This document shows positions 53,795-63,203 of a stretch of DNA of 64,000 bases, piece after piece. A program made the translations under genes and the position numbers. Below the pieces are notes generated by a model. That model did not search any database and was not told the origin of the DNA. It saw only the letters and a program-made list of their open reading frames with translations. Numbering within the stretch: the first letter of the stretch is position 1; the number at the start of each line of letters is the position of its first letter. Source of the stretch: Hymenobacter puniceus (GTDB lineage Bacteria > Bacteroidota > Bacteroidia > Cytophagales > Hymenobacteraceae); NCBI RefSeq assembly GCF_014333525.1, contig NZ_JACSCX010000003.1, positions 372,001-436,000 of the forward strand, written 5' to 3'.

Positions 53795-55969
53795 TTACAG
53801 CAGCTGCCGAAGCAGGCGGCGCACGTCGGGCGTGCCGGCTACGTGGTAGCGGGCCAGGGAGCGGGTGGTGGTGCCCACCTTCACAGTATAGGCTTCGGGC
53901 GGCATTGCCCGGAACGTGTCCTCGTCGGTGCGGTCGTCGCCGATGGCCAGGGTAAAATCCGGCTGATAGGTGGCCAGCCAGCGGGCTGCCGCCGTGCCTT
54001 TATTGATGCCGGCCGTTTTGATTTCAATCACCTTATTGCCTTCCATCACCTGCAGGTCGCCGTTGGAGGTCATAAAAGTAAGATGATTGAGCAGGTCGCG
54101 GGCCCGCACAGCGCCTAGCTCGGCATCGGCGCGGCGGTAATGCCATACCAAGGAAAACTCTTTGTCCTCAATGAATGAGCCAGCTGTCCGAGTTACGTAA
54201 AGTGCCAGAATCGAGCGGATTTCCGGCATCCAGTCGTTGCTGAGCGTTTGAAACATCTGCCAGTCTTCGCCGGCCGGCCGCAGCCAGACGCCATGCTCAG
54301 CAATAAAATCGATGGGCAGATGCCCCAGCCAGGACTCCAGCGTAGCCCGGTCGCGGCCACTGATAACAACTACCCGGTTCTGCGGCACATCAGCAAGGGC
54401 CTTGAGCAGCAGCAGCAGCTCCTGGTCGGGGCGGGCCCGTTGCGGGTCTGAGTGGAACGAAGCCAGCGTGCCATCGTAATCGAGCAACAGCAGGCGGGAA
54501 GAAGCGGCCCGATATTCTTCCACCAACTGCCTGGTAACAGTAGGCAGCAGGATTTCAGTGGCCAAGGTGTGCTGCTTGATCTTCGCGTACGCCAGCCGGT
54601 CCATGAATAGTTGGGTCCAGGCAAACACGTTATACTCACGCACCAGGGCCTGCATGGCACTCATGCGGTGTATTTGCTCTTCCTCGGGCATCACCAACGC
54701 GTCGTGCATGGCCTCGGCCAGCTGGCCGGTGTCGGTGGGGTTGATGATAATAGCGTCGGACAGCTCACGCGCGGCGCCGGCCCGTTCGCTCAGAATCAGC
54801 ACCCCGCGCTGGTTCAGCTTGCTGGCGACAAACTCTTTCGCTACCAGGTTCATGCCGTCGCGCATGGGCGTTACCAACGCCACCTCGGCCAGCCGGTACA
54901 GCGCCGACAGCTCTTCCAGCGGGAACGAGCGGTAGAAGTAGTGAATCGGAGTCCAGGAGATGGTGCGGTACTGCGCGTTGATGCGGCCCACCAGCTCGTC
55001 GATTTCCTCTTTTAAACTGGCATATTGGGCCACCTGGTCGCGGGAAGGCACCACCACCATCAGTAGGCTGGCCTGCTCGCGCCACTCGGGGTAACGCTGC
55101 AGCAGCAGCTCGAAGGCGCGCAGCCGCTGCGCAATGCCTTTGGAGTAGTCGAGCCGGTCGATGCTCAGAATCACGCGCACGTCGCGCAGGGCCTCGCGGT
55201 AGTTGGCTTCGTGCCGAATAGCTGCTTCGGAAGCGGCAGTGGCCGCAAATCGTTCGTAATCGATACCCATCGGGAAGGCATCAACCAGTACCGTGCGGGT
55301 GCCGGTTTCAATCTGCCCGTTCTGCGCCGACATGCCCAGCAGCTGGGCCACGGCGCTCAAAAAGTGGCGCATGTACCCGAAGGTGTGAAAGCCGATCAGG
55401 TCGGCGCCCAGCATGCCCTGTAGCAATTCCCGGCGCCACGGCAGCACACGAATCAGCTCGTAGGACGGAAACGGGATGTGCAGGAAGAAGCCGATGGTGC
55501 AGTCGGGGCGGGCCTGGCGCAGCAGGGCCGGTAGCAGCAGCAGCTGGTAATCGTGGATCCAAATGGTGTCGTCGGGGCCGGCCAGTTCCAGCACGGCACG
55601 GCAGAATTTCTCGTTCACGGCCACGTAGGCTTCCCAGTGCGCCTGCTCGTAGGTGGCGTACTGCGTGAAATAGTGGAAAGTGGGCCAGAGCGTGGAGTTG
55701 CTGAAGCCCTCGTAAAAGTCCCGGATTTCGGTTTCCGTCAGAAACACCGGCACCATGCTGTTGTGGGCCAGCTGCTCGCACACGTAGGCTTCTTCGGCGG
55801 CATCTTCCACGTACAGTCCCGGCCAGCCAACCCACACGTTGTCATCCTGTTGGTAGATGGAGCCCAGGCCAGTAGCCAACCCGCCTTCGCTGGGCTGAAA
55901 CGTGAGGCTTTCCTCGGTACGCAGGACTTTTGTGGGCAGGCGGTTCGAGACGATAAGGGTACGGGACAT
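53795..55969 (-). CDS. otsBA: Bifunctional trehalose-6-phosphate synthase/phosphatase (OtsA-OtsB fusion)
   Basis: 724 residues from the ATG at 55969 (MSRTLIVSNRLP). The N-terminal 470 or so residues are a GT20 glucosyltransferase: VSNRLPTK start, IWIHDYQLLLLPALLRQ, FFLHIPFPSYE, SIDRLDYSKGI and LVTPMRDGMNLVAKE. The C-terminal 250 are a HAD phosphatase: LLLDYDGTLASF with its nucleophile Asp, VVISGRD and AIGDDRTDEDTF. It makes trehalose from UDP-glucose and glucose-6-phosphate in two steps. Cytoplasmic. The 27-bp palindrome ends 5 bases after its stop. With the GH15 enzyme it points to trehalose turnover. Confidence 0.95.
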   Translation of the reverse strand: MSRTLIVSNRLPTKVLRTEESLTFQPSEGGLATGLGSIYQQDDNVWVGWPGLYVEDAAEEAYVCEQLAHNSMVPVFLTETEIRDFYEGFSNSTLWPTFHYFTQYATYEQAHWEAYVAVNEKFCRAVLELAGPDDTIWIHDYQLLLLPALLRQARPDCTIGFFLHIPFPSYELIRVLPWRRELLQGMLGADLIGFHTFGYMRHFLSAVAQLLGMSAQNGQIETGTRTVLVDAFPMGIDYERFAATAASEAAIRHEANYREALRDVRVILSIDRLDYSKGIAQRLRAFELLLQRYPEWREQASLLMVVVPSRDQVAQYASLKEEIDELVGRINAQYRTISWTPIHYFYRSFPLEELSALYRLAEVALVTPMRDGMNLVAKEFVASKLNQRGVLILSERAGAARELSDAIIINPTDTGQLAEAMHDALVMPEEEQIHRMSAMQALVREYNVFAWTQLFMDRLAYAKIKQHTLATEILLPTVTRQLVEEYRAASSRLLLLDYDGTLASFHSDPQRARPDQELLLLLKALADVPQNRVVVISGRDRATLESWLGHLPIDFIAEHGVWLRPAGEDWQMFQTLSNDWMPEIRSILALYVTRTAGSFIEDKEFSLVWHYRRADAELGAVRARDLLNHLTFMTSNGDLQVMEGNKVIEIKTAGINKGTAAARWLATYQPDFTLAIGDDRTDEDTFRAMPPEAYTVKVGTTTRSLARYHVAGTPDVRRLLRQLL

Positions 55970-56057
55970 GGGCCGTTGGGGATGGTGAACCCATAGGCTT
56001 ACGGGAGAAATCGGCGGCAAGTCATTATTATTTCTCGCCAGTTTTCTTACTGCGCCG

Positions 56058-56462
56058 CTACTGTTGAGCTAGCGCCACGGGTGCTGGTGGGCGCTTTTCC
56101 ACATGGTGGACTGCGGGGCCGGAACGCCCCAGGTGTGTATCGTGGAAGCTGCTGCCGTGCTTCAGTCCGTAGCCCAGCAGCCTATCGAAGGCAGCATGAA
56201 ACAGCAGCACGGCGCCGGCCAGCAGCAGAAGCGGCTGCGTGAGCCACCAGCCCGCCGCGCCCACGGCCAGTGCCACGGCTTTGTGGTGCGCGAGGTTGTA
56301 GCAGAAGGCGCCCACGCGGGGCCCAGCCAGGTAGCCCAGCATGCTTAGGTCGGGAAGTAGAAATAGGGCCGGCAGCCACCACCATGCGTAGGGCAGCTGC
56401 GCAAATACCAGGGTGGCAACCAGCAGCTCGGCAAGTTCTTCAAGTTTGAGCAACGTTTTCAT
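56058..56462 (-). CDS. DUF4260-type small membrane protein
   Basis: 134 residues from the ATG at 56462. Three to four hydrophobic segments (ELAELLVATLVFAQL; WWWLPALFLLPDLSMLGYLAG; AVALAVGAAGWWL; LLLLAGAVLLFHAAFDRLLGYGLKH). The PDLSMLGYL and HAAFDRLLGYGLKH...FHDTHLG segments are those of the DUF4260 family. Inner membrane. Function unknown. Lies between OtsAB and the Crp-like gene, all on the minus strand. Confidence 0.85.
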   Translation of the reverse strand: MKTLLKLEELAELLVATLVFAQLPYAWWWLPALFLLPDLSMLGYLAGPRVGAFCYNLAHHKAVALAVGAAGWWLTQPLLLLAGAVLLFHAAFDRLLGYGLKHGSSFHDTHLGRSGPAVHHVEKRPPAPVALAQQ

Positions 56463-56532
56463 CGGGCAAGGAGTGAAGTGAAACAACCTGCCAAAGGTCA
56501 GCCCCCATCAACCCGAAAGTTGTTAACAAACG

Positions 56533-57126
56533 CTAAGAAACGCGCCCGTCCTCAGCCAGCACCCGCGCCCTTATGCGGCTCAGCGAAACCGGCGTTATGC
56601 CCAGATAAGAGGCAATGTACTGCTGCGGAATGCGGGCCGGAATCTTGGTTTTGTGGCTGCGCAGCAAGGCCCGGTAGCGCTCCTCGGGGCTTGAGAGCAA
56701 CAGTTCGGCCAGCCGGGCATCGGTGCCCAGCAGGTGGTATTCGGCCAGCAGCCGGCCAAACCGCTCATACACCGGAAACGCGTCGTAGAGGCTGCGCAGT
56801 ACGGCGTAAGGCAGTGCCACCAGCTCGGTAGGGGCCAGCGTCTGAATGCTGAACTGGCTGGGCTGGCCCGTGAGGCAGCTCTGGTAGCTGCCCATCAGGT
56901 GGTTTTCGAAAAAGAAGTACGTGGTGCGCTCCTCGCCATCGGGGCGGGTGTAGTAGAGGCGGCACGCCCCGGACAGCACCAGGGCCAGCTCGGAGGATAC
57001 TGCGCCCTGGGTGGCAAAATCCTGCTTGCGGCGCAGCTGCCGCACAGTCAGGGCAGCGGCCAGCGGCTCCCACTCCGCATCCGTGAGTGGCACAAAGCGG
57101 TGAATATAAGCGCGGAGTGGGTGCAT
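56533..57126 (-). CDS. Crp/Fnr-family transcriptional regulator
   Basis: 197 residues from the ATG at 57126. The frame runs to 57342, but that stretch is the tRNA-Glu cassette and not coding. The N-terminal cyclic-nucleotide-binding beta-roll (LALVLSGACRLYYTRPDGEE; FFENHLMGSYQSCLTGQPS) lacks the cysteines of Fnr. The C-terminal helix-turn-helix reads IPQQYIASYLGITPVSLSRI. Members of this Bacteroidota group respond to unknown ligands. A TATCTTG near-consensus box ends 5 bases before the ATG, suggesting a very short leader. Confidence 0.9.
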   Translation of the reverse strand: MHPLRAYIHRFVPLTDAEWEPLAAALTVRQLRRKQDFATQGAVSSELALVLSGACRLYYTRPDGEERTTYFFFENHLMGSYQSCLTGQPSQFSIQTLAPTELVALPYAVLRSLYDAFPVYERFGRLLAEYHLLGTDARLAELLLSSPEERYRALLRSHKTKIPARIPQQYIASYLGITPVSLSRIRARVLAEDGRVS

Positions 57127-57169
57127 GCCGGCAAGATACGCTGCCTGTAGCTTAAGGGCCCGAAACGCG

Positions 57170-57205
57170 AAACACCCGCTCCGATATGAATCAGAGCGGG
57201 TGTTT
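57170..57205 (-). terminator. Terminator of tRNA-Glu copy 2
   Basis: Same hairpin as at 49834-49869: arms 57170-57181 and 57194-57205. It lies about 45 bases upstream of the Crp-like gene's ATG. Confidence 0.85.
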
Positions 57206-57209
57206 CTTG

Positions 57210-57281
57210 TAGTCCGTAGGGGAATCGAACCCCTGTTGGTAGAATGAAAATCTACTGTCCTAACCCCTAGACGAACGGACC
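57210..57281 (-). tRNA. tRNA-Glu (anticodon TTC), copy 2
   Basis: Base-for-base identical to the copy at 49874-49945, same strand, 7336 bases apart. All cloverleaf arms intact; CCA not encoded. Confidence 0.97.
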
Positions 57282-57312
57282 ATGGTAAACGGCGTTTTCC
57301 GTTTTGGTGGTG

Positions 57313-57342
57313 CAAAGATAGCCACAGCTTGACAGTGGGCAA
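57313..57342 (-). promoter_or_regulatory. Promoter of tRNA-Glu copy 2
   Basis: On the minus strand: TTG (57340-57342), 19 bases, TATCTTTG (57313-57320). Spacer and -33 surroundings differ from copy 1 while the -7 box is the same. Confidence 0.8.
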
Positions 57343-57387
57343 GAGGTAAGGAATAAAATTTTTGCCTCAACCCGCAAAACTACCTGA

Positions 57388-58539
<1,152 letters not shown>

Positions 58540-58566
58540 CCCTTCGGGTTTCCGCTGAAGCTACTG

Positions 58567-58607
58567 AAGCCGCCTGCTCGGGAAACCGGGCAGGCGGCTT
58601 TTATTTT
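58567..58607 (+). terminator. Terminator of the GAPDH gene
   Basis: AAGCCGCCTGC at 58567-58577 pairs with GCAGGCGGCTT at 58590-58600, followed by TTATTTT. Confidence 0.9.
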
Positions 58608-58699
58608 GCGTGATAGAAAGCCGGCCCAGGCAGCCGATACGTAAGCGCCCAACAAGAGTATATTTATCGTTCTGTCTACTACCTTCTCATTTCTTCGCT

Positions 58700-59569
58700 G
58701 TGCGCATCTGCTTTATTTTGAACCCAACTTCCGGCACCAACCGCACGCAGGACGTTCCGGCGCTGCTTGCCCGCTACGCTACGGCTGCGGGAGCTGACTT
58801 TGAGATTCAGCCCACAACGCACGCCGGGCACGCCGAGCTGCTGGCCCGGCAGGCGGCCGCCGCGGGCTGCCGGGTGGTGGTGGCCGTGGGCGGCGATGGT
58901 ACCGTAAACGAAGTGGCGCGCGGCCTGCTGGGCACGTCGGCGGCGCTGGGCATTGTGCCGCGCGGCTCCGGCAATGGGCTGGCGCGCCACCTGCACATTC
59001 CGCTGGATTTGCCGGGAGCCGTGCGCCGCGCCTGCCAGCCCACTTTCCAGCGCATCGATACGGGTGAAATCAACGGGCGGCCTTTTTTCTGCACGGCCGG
59101 GCTGGGGTTTGATGCCCACGTCAGTAAGATGTTTGCGCGGGCCGGCACGCGGGGCCTTAGTACATACATAAAAGTGGCCTTGCGCGAGTATCGACGCTAC
59201 CGCCCGGTGCCGGTGCAGGTGACGCTGCAGGGGCAGGAGCTGTTCGACACGCATTGCTACGTGCTAGCTTTTGCCAACGCGGCGCAGTACGGCAACAACG
59301 CCTATATCGCGCCCCGCGCCAATATTCAGGACGGGTTGCTGGACTTGTGTCTGATTGATGGGTTGTCGTTGCCGCGGGCGGTGCGGGTGGGGCTGGGGCT
59401 GGCGCTGGGCACGCTGCCTACCTCGGGCGGGGCGGTGTACCACACCACGCAGCAGGTGCGGGTGCAGTCGGCCACGCCGCTGGGCTTCCACGTGGATGGC
59501 GACTACGTGGAGGATGCCACCGATTTTGAGGTGCTGCTGCACCCGCTGGCGCTGGAAGTGGCTGTTTAG
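58700..59569 (+). CDS. Diacylglycerol/lipid kinase family protein (YegS-like)
   Basis: 289 residues from the GTG at 58700, which gives the family N-terminus MRICFILNPTSG; a frame start at 58610 is too long and without support. The catalytic domain shows NPTSG, VAVGGDGTVNEV (nucleotide and acid site) and VPRGSGNGLARHL. The C-terminal beta-sandwich ends with FHVDGDYVEDATDFEVLLHP. Related enzymes phosphorylate diacylglycerol, sphingosine or other lipids with ATP. Peripheral membrane or cytosolic. Exact lipid unknown. Confidence 0.92.
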   Translation: MRICFILNPTSGTNRTQDVPALLARYATAAGADFEIQPTTHAGHAELLARQAAAAGCRVVVAVGGDGTVNEVARGLLGTSAALGIVPRGSGNGLARHLHIPLDLPGAVRRACQPTFQRIDTGEINGRPFFCTAGLGFDAHVSKMFARAGTRGLSTYIKVALREYRRYRPVPVQVTLQGQELFDTHCYVLAFANAAQYGNNAYIAPRANIQDGLLDLCLIDGLSLPRAVRVGLGLALGTLPTSGGAVYHTTQQVRVQSATPLGFHVDGDYVEDATDFEVLLHPLALEVAV

Positions 59570-59592
59570 TGCAGCAGAAGCAGAAAATTCAC

Positions 59593-61029
59593 TCAGGCGG
59601 CGCCTGGCAGTGTCACCACAAACTCGGTGCCGCGGCCTTCTTCAGTTTCGAAAGTAAGCGTGCCGTTGTGGCCGTTGGTGATGATGTCGTAGCTAAGTGA
59701 GAGGCCCAGGCCGGTACCTTCGCCGGTGGGTTTGGTGGTGAAAAACGGTTGGAAAACCTTTTGGCGCACCGCCGTCGGAATTCCGTCGCCGTTGTCTTGC
59801 ACGCCTATCTGCACGGCGCCGGTGGGCAGGCGGCGCGTACGCACGCGCACGGTGGGCTCGAAGCCTACGGGCTGTCGCTGCTGCCGCTTCTGCACGGCAT
59901 AAAAGGCGTTGGTGAACAGGTTGAGCAGCACACGGCCCAGATCCTGGCCTACGGCGTCCACCTGGCCCACAGCCGGATCGAAGTCGGTGAGGAGCAAGGC
60001 ATTGAAGGTCTTGTCTTTGGCCCGCAGGCCGTGGTAAGCCAGGCGCAGGTATTCGTCGGTGAGGGTATTAAGGTCGATGGGCTGGCGCTCAGTGCTTTGG
60101 GCGCGGGAGTGTTCCAGCATGCCTCGCACAATGCTGGCCGCCCGGTGGCCATGGTGGGTTATCTTCTCCAGATTCTGCCGCAAATCCTGCAGCAGCAACG
60201 GCTCCAACTCGGTATTACGGATCGGGTTGTGCTGCTCGGCTTCCAGCTCCTGCACCAACTCCGTGCTGACATCGGCAAAATTGGTAACGAAGTTCAGCGG
60301 GTTTTGAATTTCGTGGGCAATACCGGCCGTCAGCTCGCCTAAGGAGGCCATTTTCTCGCTCTGAATCAGCTGGGCCTGGGCATTTTTGAGGGCGGTGAGG
60401 GCCTGCTGCAGCTCTTCGGTCTGCTGTTGGAGGGTGGCAGTGCGCTCGGCTACTAGCCGCTCCAGCTCGGCATTCTGAGCTTCTACCAGGCGGCGTGCTT
60501 TTTCCTCTTCCTCATGCTGGAGCCGCTCTTTTTCCAGCTGCTTCTTTTGGTTGCGGGCCAGGATGACAAACGTGATAAACCAGATAATAACAAAGCCCTG
60601 CGCCGTGTCCACTAATTCGTAATACGTCTTGGACAGGCGGGAGCCAAGCAGTGCCAGCAGCAACTCGGCCACGGCGTGCAGCAGCAGCGGCCCCAGCGCC
60701 AGCAGCAGCGTACGGGCCGGGCGGTAGTTGTAGGCCCGTAGCAGCGTGGCGGCCAGTGCCGCGTACACAAACAGGTAATAAAACTCGTCTGCCTGACCGG
60801 AAAACCAGCCAGGCAGAAAACTCAACGCAAACAAGACAACTCCGGGCAGCCAGATCCGGCTTAGAAAGGCGTTATGGCGCGGCAGGCGCGAAGGCAGATC
60901 CAGGAACCGCCGCAGCAGCCGCACCATCAGCATCGCCATCAGCACCCCAAACACGATGTTGCCATTCACAGAAGGAAGCTGCGACTCAATAACGACGGAG
61001 TTAAATAAAACAGCAGCATTCATGAGCAT
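59593..61029 (-). CDS. Membrane sensor histidine kinase
   Basis: 478 residues from the ATG at 61029; another ATG at 61023. About five or six N-terminal helices ([65 protein letters not shown]) are followed by a long coiled coil ([18 protein letters not shown] to about 260). Then comes the dimerisation domain with the H-box [19 protein letters not shown] and the ATPase domain with N-box, [28 protein letters not shown]. No response regulator is adjacent, so it is an orphan kinase. The signal sensed is unknown; no periplasmic sensor domain is visible. Confidence 0.92.
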   Translation of the reverse strand: MLMNAAVLFNSVVIESQLPSVNGNIVFGVLMAMLMVRLLRRFLDLPSRLPRHNAFLSRIWLPGVVLFALSFLPGWFSGQADEFYYLFVYAALAATLLRAYNYRPARTLLLALGPLLLHAVAELLLALLGSRLSKTYYELVDTAQGFVIIWFITFVILARNQKKQLEKERLQHEEEEKARRLVEAQNAELERLVAERTATLQQQTEELQQALTALKNAQAQLIQSEKMASLGELTAGIAHEIQNPLNFVTNFADVSTELVQELEAEQHNPIRNTELEPLLLQDLRQNLEKITHHGHRAASIVRGMLEHSRAQSTERQPIDLNTLTDEYLRLAYHGLRAKDKTFNALLLTDFDPAVGQVDAVGQDLGRVLLNLFTNAFYAVQKRQQRQPVGFEPTVRVRTRRLPTGAVQIGVQDNGDGIPTAVRQKVFQPFFTTKPTGEGTGLGLSLSYDIITNGHNGTLTFETEEGRGTEFVVTLPGAA

Positions 61030-61274
61030 TTGCGCAGAAATGGCAGGACAGCAACTGTCTTCTGACTCAGGGCTTGGCTGGGCCAGGAGGGTAGTAACGC
61101 AATAGTGCACCCAGGGGCCAGGCAGGCCTAAGCGGCGGGAGCAAAGACGTGCTTTAAAGATGCAACTATAAATGGTTTTTACTATACTTAAAAGCTCCTT
61201 CTTTGCAGCAGCCAGGCACTATAGGATAGCGGGCAGGGTTAGACCGTCCGGGCCGATTCTGCTACATTTCGGAC

Positions 61275-61619
61275 ATGAAAGCCGATAAAAACCGCCGGGA
61301 AGGCGTGGTGTACTCTACGAATCCCGATTTTGAGTACCAGGATACCAACGAGCCGGCCGCCGTTACGCTGCCCCCGCAGCAGCAGAACCTGCGCGTCCAG
61401 CTCGACAAAAAAGCGCGCGGCGGCAAGCAGGTTACGCTCGTCACGGGCTTCGTAGGCCAGGATGCCGACTTGCAGACACTGGGTAAGCTGCTCAAAACCA
61501 AGTGCGCCGTGGGCGGCAACGCCAAAGACGGCGAAATCATCATCCAGGGCGACTTCCGCGACAAGGTGATGGCCGTGCTGCTGGAAAAAGGCTACAAAGC
61601 CAAGAAGGCTGGTGGGTAG
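61275..61619 (+). CDS. SUI1/eIF1-like translation factor (YciH-like)
   Basis: 114 residues. The C-terminal SUI1 domain is clear: [36 protein letters not shown] and [19 protein letters not shown]. The N-terminal 50 residues form a charged linker. In bacteria YciH-type proteins bind the ribosome and may check initiation accuracy. A TACATTTC -7-like box ends only 4 bases before the ATG, suggesting a near-leaderless mRNA. Confidence 0.9.
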   Translation: MKADKNRREGVVYSTNPDFEYQDTNEPAAVTLPPQQQNLRVQLDKKARGGKQVTLVTGFVGQDADLQTLGKLLKTKCAVGGNAKDGEIIIQGDFRDKVMAVLLEKGYKAKKAGG

Positions 61620-61657
61620 AAAGGAGCCGCACGATTCCCGCCTGCTTTAACCTAGAC

Positions 61658-61749
61658 CGTCATGCTGAGCTTGCCGAAGCATCTCTACTGCAGTGCTAAT
61701 CTAAAAAGTTAGCCAGCGGTAGAGATGCTTCGACAAGCTCAGCATGACG
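61658..61749. repeat. Dispersed GTCATGCTGAGC palindrome, copy 4
   Basis: Left arm CGTCATGCTGAGCTTGCCGA with AGCATCTCTACTGC; right arm GCGGTAGAGATGCTTCGACA ending AGCTCAGCATGACG. The loop carries CTAATCTAAAAAGTTAG. It lies between convergent genes, just past the efflux channel gene's stop. Confidence 0.85.
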
Positions 61750-61766
61750 TTCTGGTGTTATCCGGC

Positions 61767-63203
61767 TTACTTCCAGCCGCCGCCCAGGACGCGGTACACG
61801 TTTACGGAGGCGTTGAGCTGCTGCATCCGGGTTTCGATGAGGTCGAACTTCGATTCCAGGGCGTCTCGCTGGGTGAAGAGGACTTCGGTGTAGTCGGCGC
61901 GGGCAGAGCGGAACAGGCTGTTGGAAATGCTGGTGGACTGGTTGAGGGCCAGCACGGCCTTGGCCTTTTCGTTGTAGCTCTGCTGCAGGTTGTTGAGGCT
62001 GGCCAGCTGGTTGGCTACTTCCACGTAGGCGTTCAGGATGGTGCGCTCGTAGTTGTAGGCCGCCTGAATCTGCACGGCGTTGGCGTTGCCGTACACGGCC
62101 TTGATGCCGTTGCGGTTCACTAATGGCGCCACCAAGTCACCGGCCAGGGAGTACAGCATACTCTCGGGCGTGGTGAACAGCAGCCCGGGCTTGAAGGCTC
62201 CGAAGCCGGCCCCGCCGGTGATGCGCAGCGCCGGGTAGAAGTTGGCCCGCGCCACCTGAATATCCAGCTTGGCGGCGGCCAGCTGCTGCTCGGCCTGCCG
62301 GATATCGGGGCGATTATGCAGCAGCTGGGCCGGCACGCCGGCCTGTACCGGGGCAGGCAGCAGCTCATTGAACGCCGCCGAGTTGCGGGCAATGGGCTGG
62401 GGGTAGCGGCCGGCCAGGAAATTGAGGCGGTTCTCGGTTTCCGTAATGCGCTGCTGAATGCCGTACTGCAGGCTGCGGGTGTTGTGCAGCTGGGCCTCGA
62501 AGCGCTGCACGGCCAGCTCGGTGGTGCGGGCCGACTCCTTCTGCAGCTTCACCAGCTCCAGGGCGTTGGTCTGCAGCTCGATGTTCTGGCGCACGATGGC
62601 CAGCTGATTATCCAGGGCCAGCAGTTCGTAGTAGGAGGTGGCAATTTCGCCAATCAGGTTCGTGACCGTGAAGTTGCGGCCTTCCACCGTGGCCAAGTAG
62701 CGCAGCGCGGCCGACTTGCGGGCGTTGCGCAGCTTGTGCCAGATGTCCACCTCCCAGCTGGCAAACGCCCCGATCTGGTAGTTGGGCAGCGGGTTGGGGT
62801 TGCGGTGCTCGGGCCGGATGTTGATGGCTTCCTCGATGGCTCCTTGTAGCGTGTTTTTGCTGGCCCGCGCCGTTTCGGCCTTCACCCCCAAACCCACGAA
62901 GGGCAGGTACTCGCCCTTGCGGATCTGCACCTCGTTGCGGGCAATCTGAATTTCCTGCAGTGAGATGTTCAGCTCCTGGTTGCGCTGCAGGGCCGTATCG
63001 ATGAGGCCCACCAGGTTGGGGTCGGTGAAGAACTGCCGCCACTGGTTGCGGGCGGTGTTGGTGCTGTCCGGGGTGGTGGTAGCGTAGGTGGTGGGTACCG
63101 GCCGGCCGGCGGCCTTGGTGGCCAGCTCGGGCATTTTGCACGCCCCCACCGACAAGGCCAGCACCGCGGCGCTCAGCCCCTGATAAATGCGTTTGTTAAG
63201 CAT
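61767..63203 (-). CDS. Outer-membrane efflux channel lipoprotein (TolC/OprM family)
   Basis: 478 residues from the ATG at 63203, giving a lipoprotein signal peptide with lipobox VGAC (C19). Two repeats of the outer-membrane-efflux fold, with long coiled helices (LQTNALELVKLQKESARTTE; LNRQ-type segments) and the sequence HNRPDIRQAEQQLAAAKLDIQ, which is a signature of NodT/OprM-like factors. It forms the trimeric exit duct for the RND pump encoded just upstream; the two genes overlap by 8 bases. An alternative start at 63230 would lengthen the overlap. Confidence 0.94.
   Translation of the reverse strand: MLNKRIYQGLSAAVLALSVGACKMPELATKAAGRPVPTTYATTTPDSTNTARNQWRQFFTDPNLVGLIDTALQRNQELNISLQEIQIARNEVQIRKGEYLPFVGLGVKAETARASKNTLQGAIEEAINIRPEHRNPNPLPNYQIGAFASWEVDIWHKLRNARKSAALRYLATVEGRNFTVTNLIGEIATSYYELLALDNQLAIVRQNIELQTNALELVKLQKESARTTELAVQRFEAQLHNTRSLQYGIQQRITETENRLNFLAGRYPQPIARNSAAFNELLPAPVQAGVPAQLLHNRPDIRQAEQQLAAAKLDIQVARANFYPALRITGGAGFGAFKPGLLFTTPESMLYSLAGDLVAPLVNRNGIKAVYGNANAVQIQAAYNYERTILNAYVEVANQLASLNNLQQSYNEKAKAVLALNQSTSISNSLFRSARADYTEVLFTQRDALESKFDLIETRMQQLNASVNVYRVLGGGWK

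Noticed and set aside
57127..57342. N-terminal extension of the Crp-like regulator
   Set aside because: The added codons read through a complete tRNA-Glu and its terminator, so the start must be at 57126.
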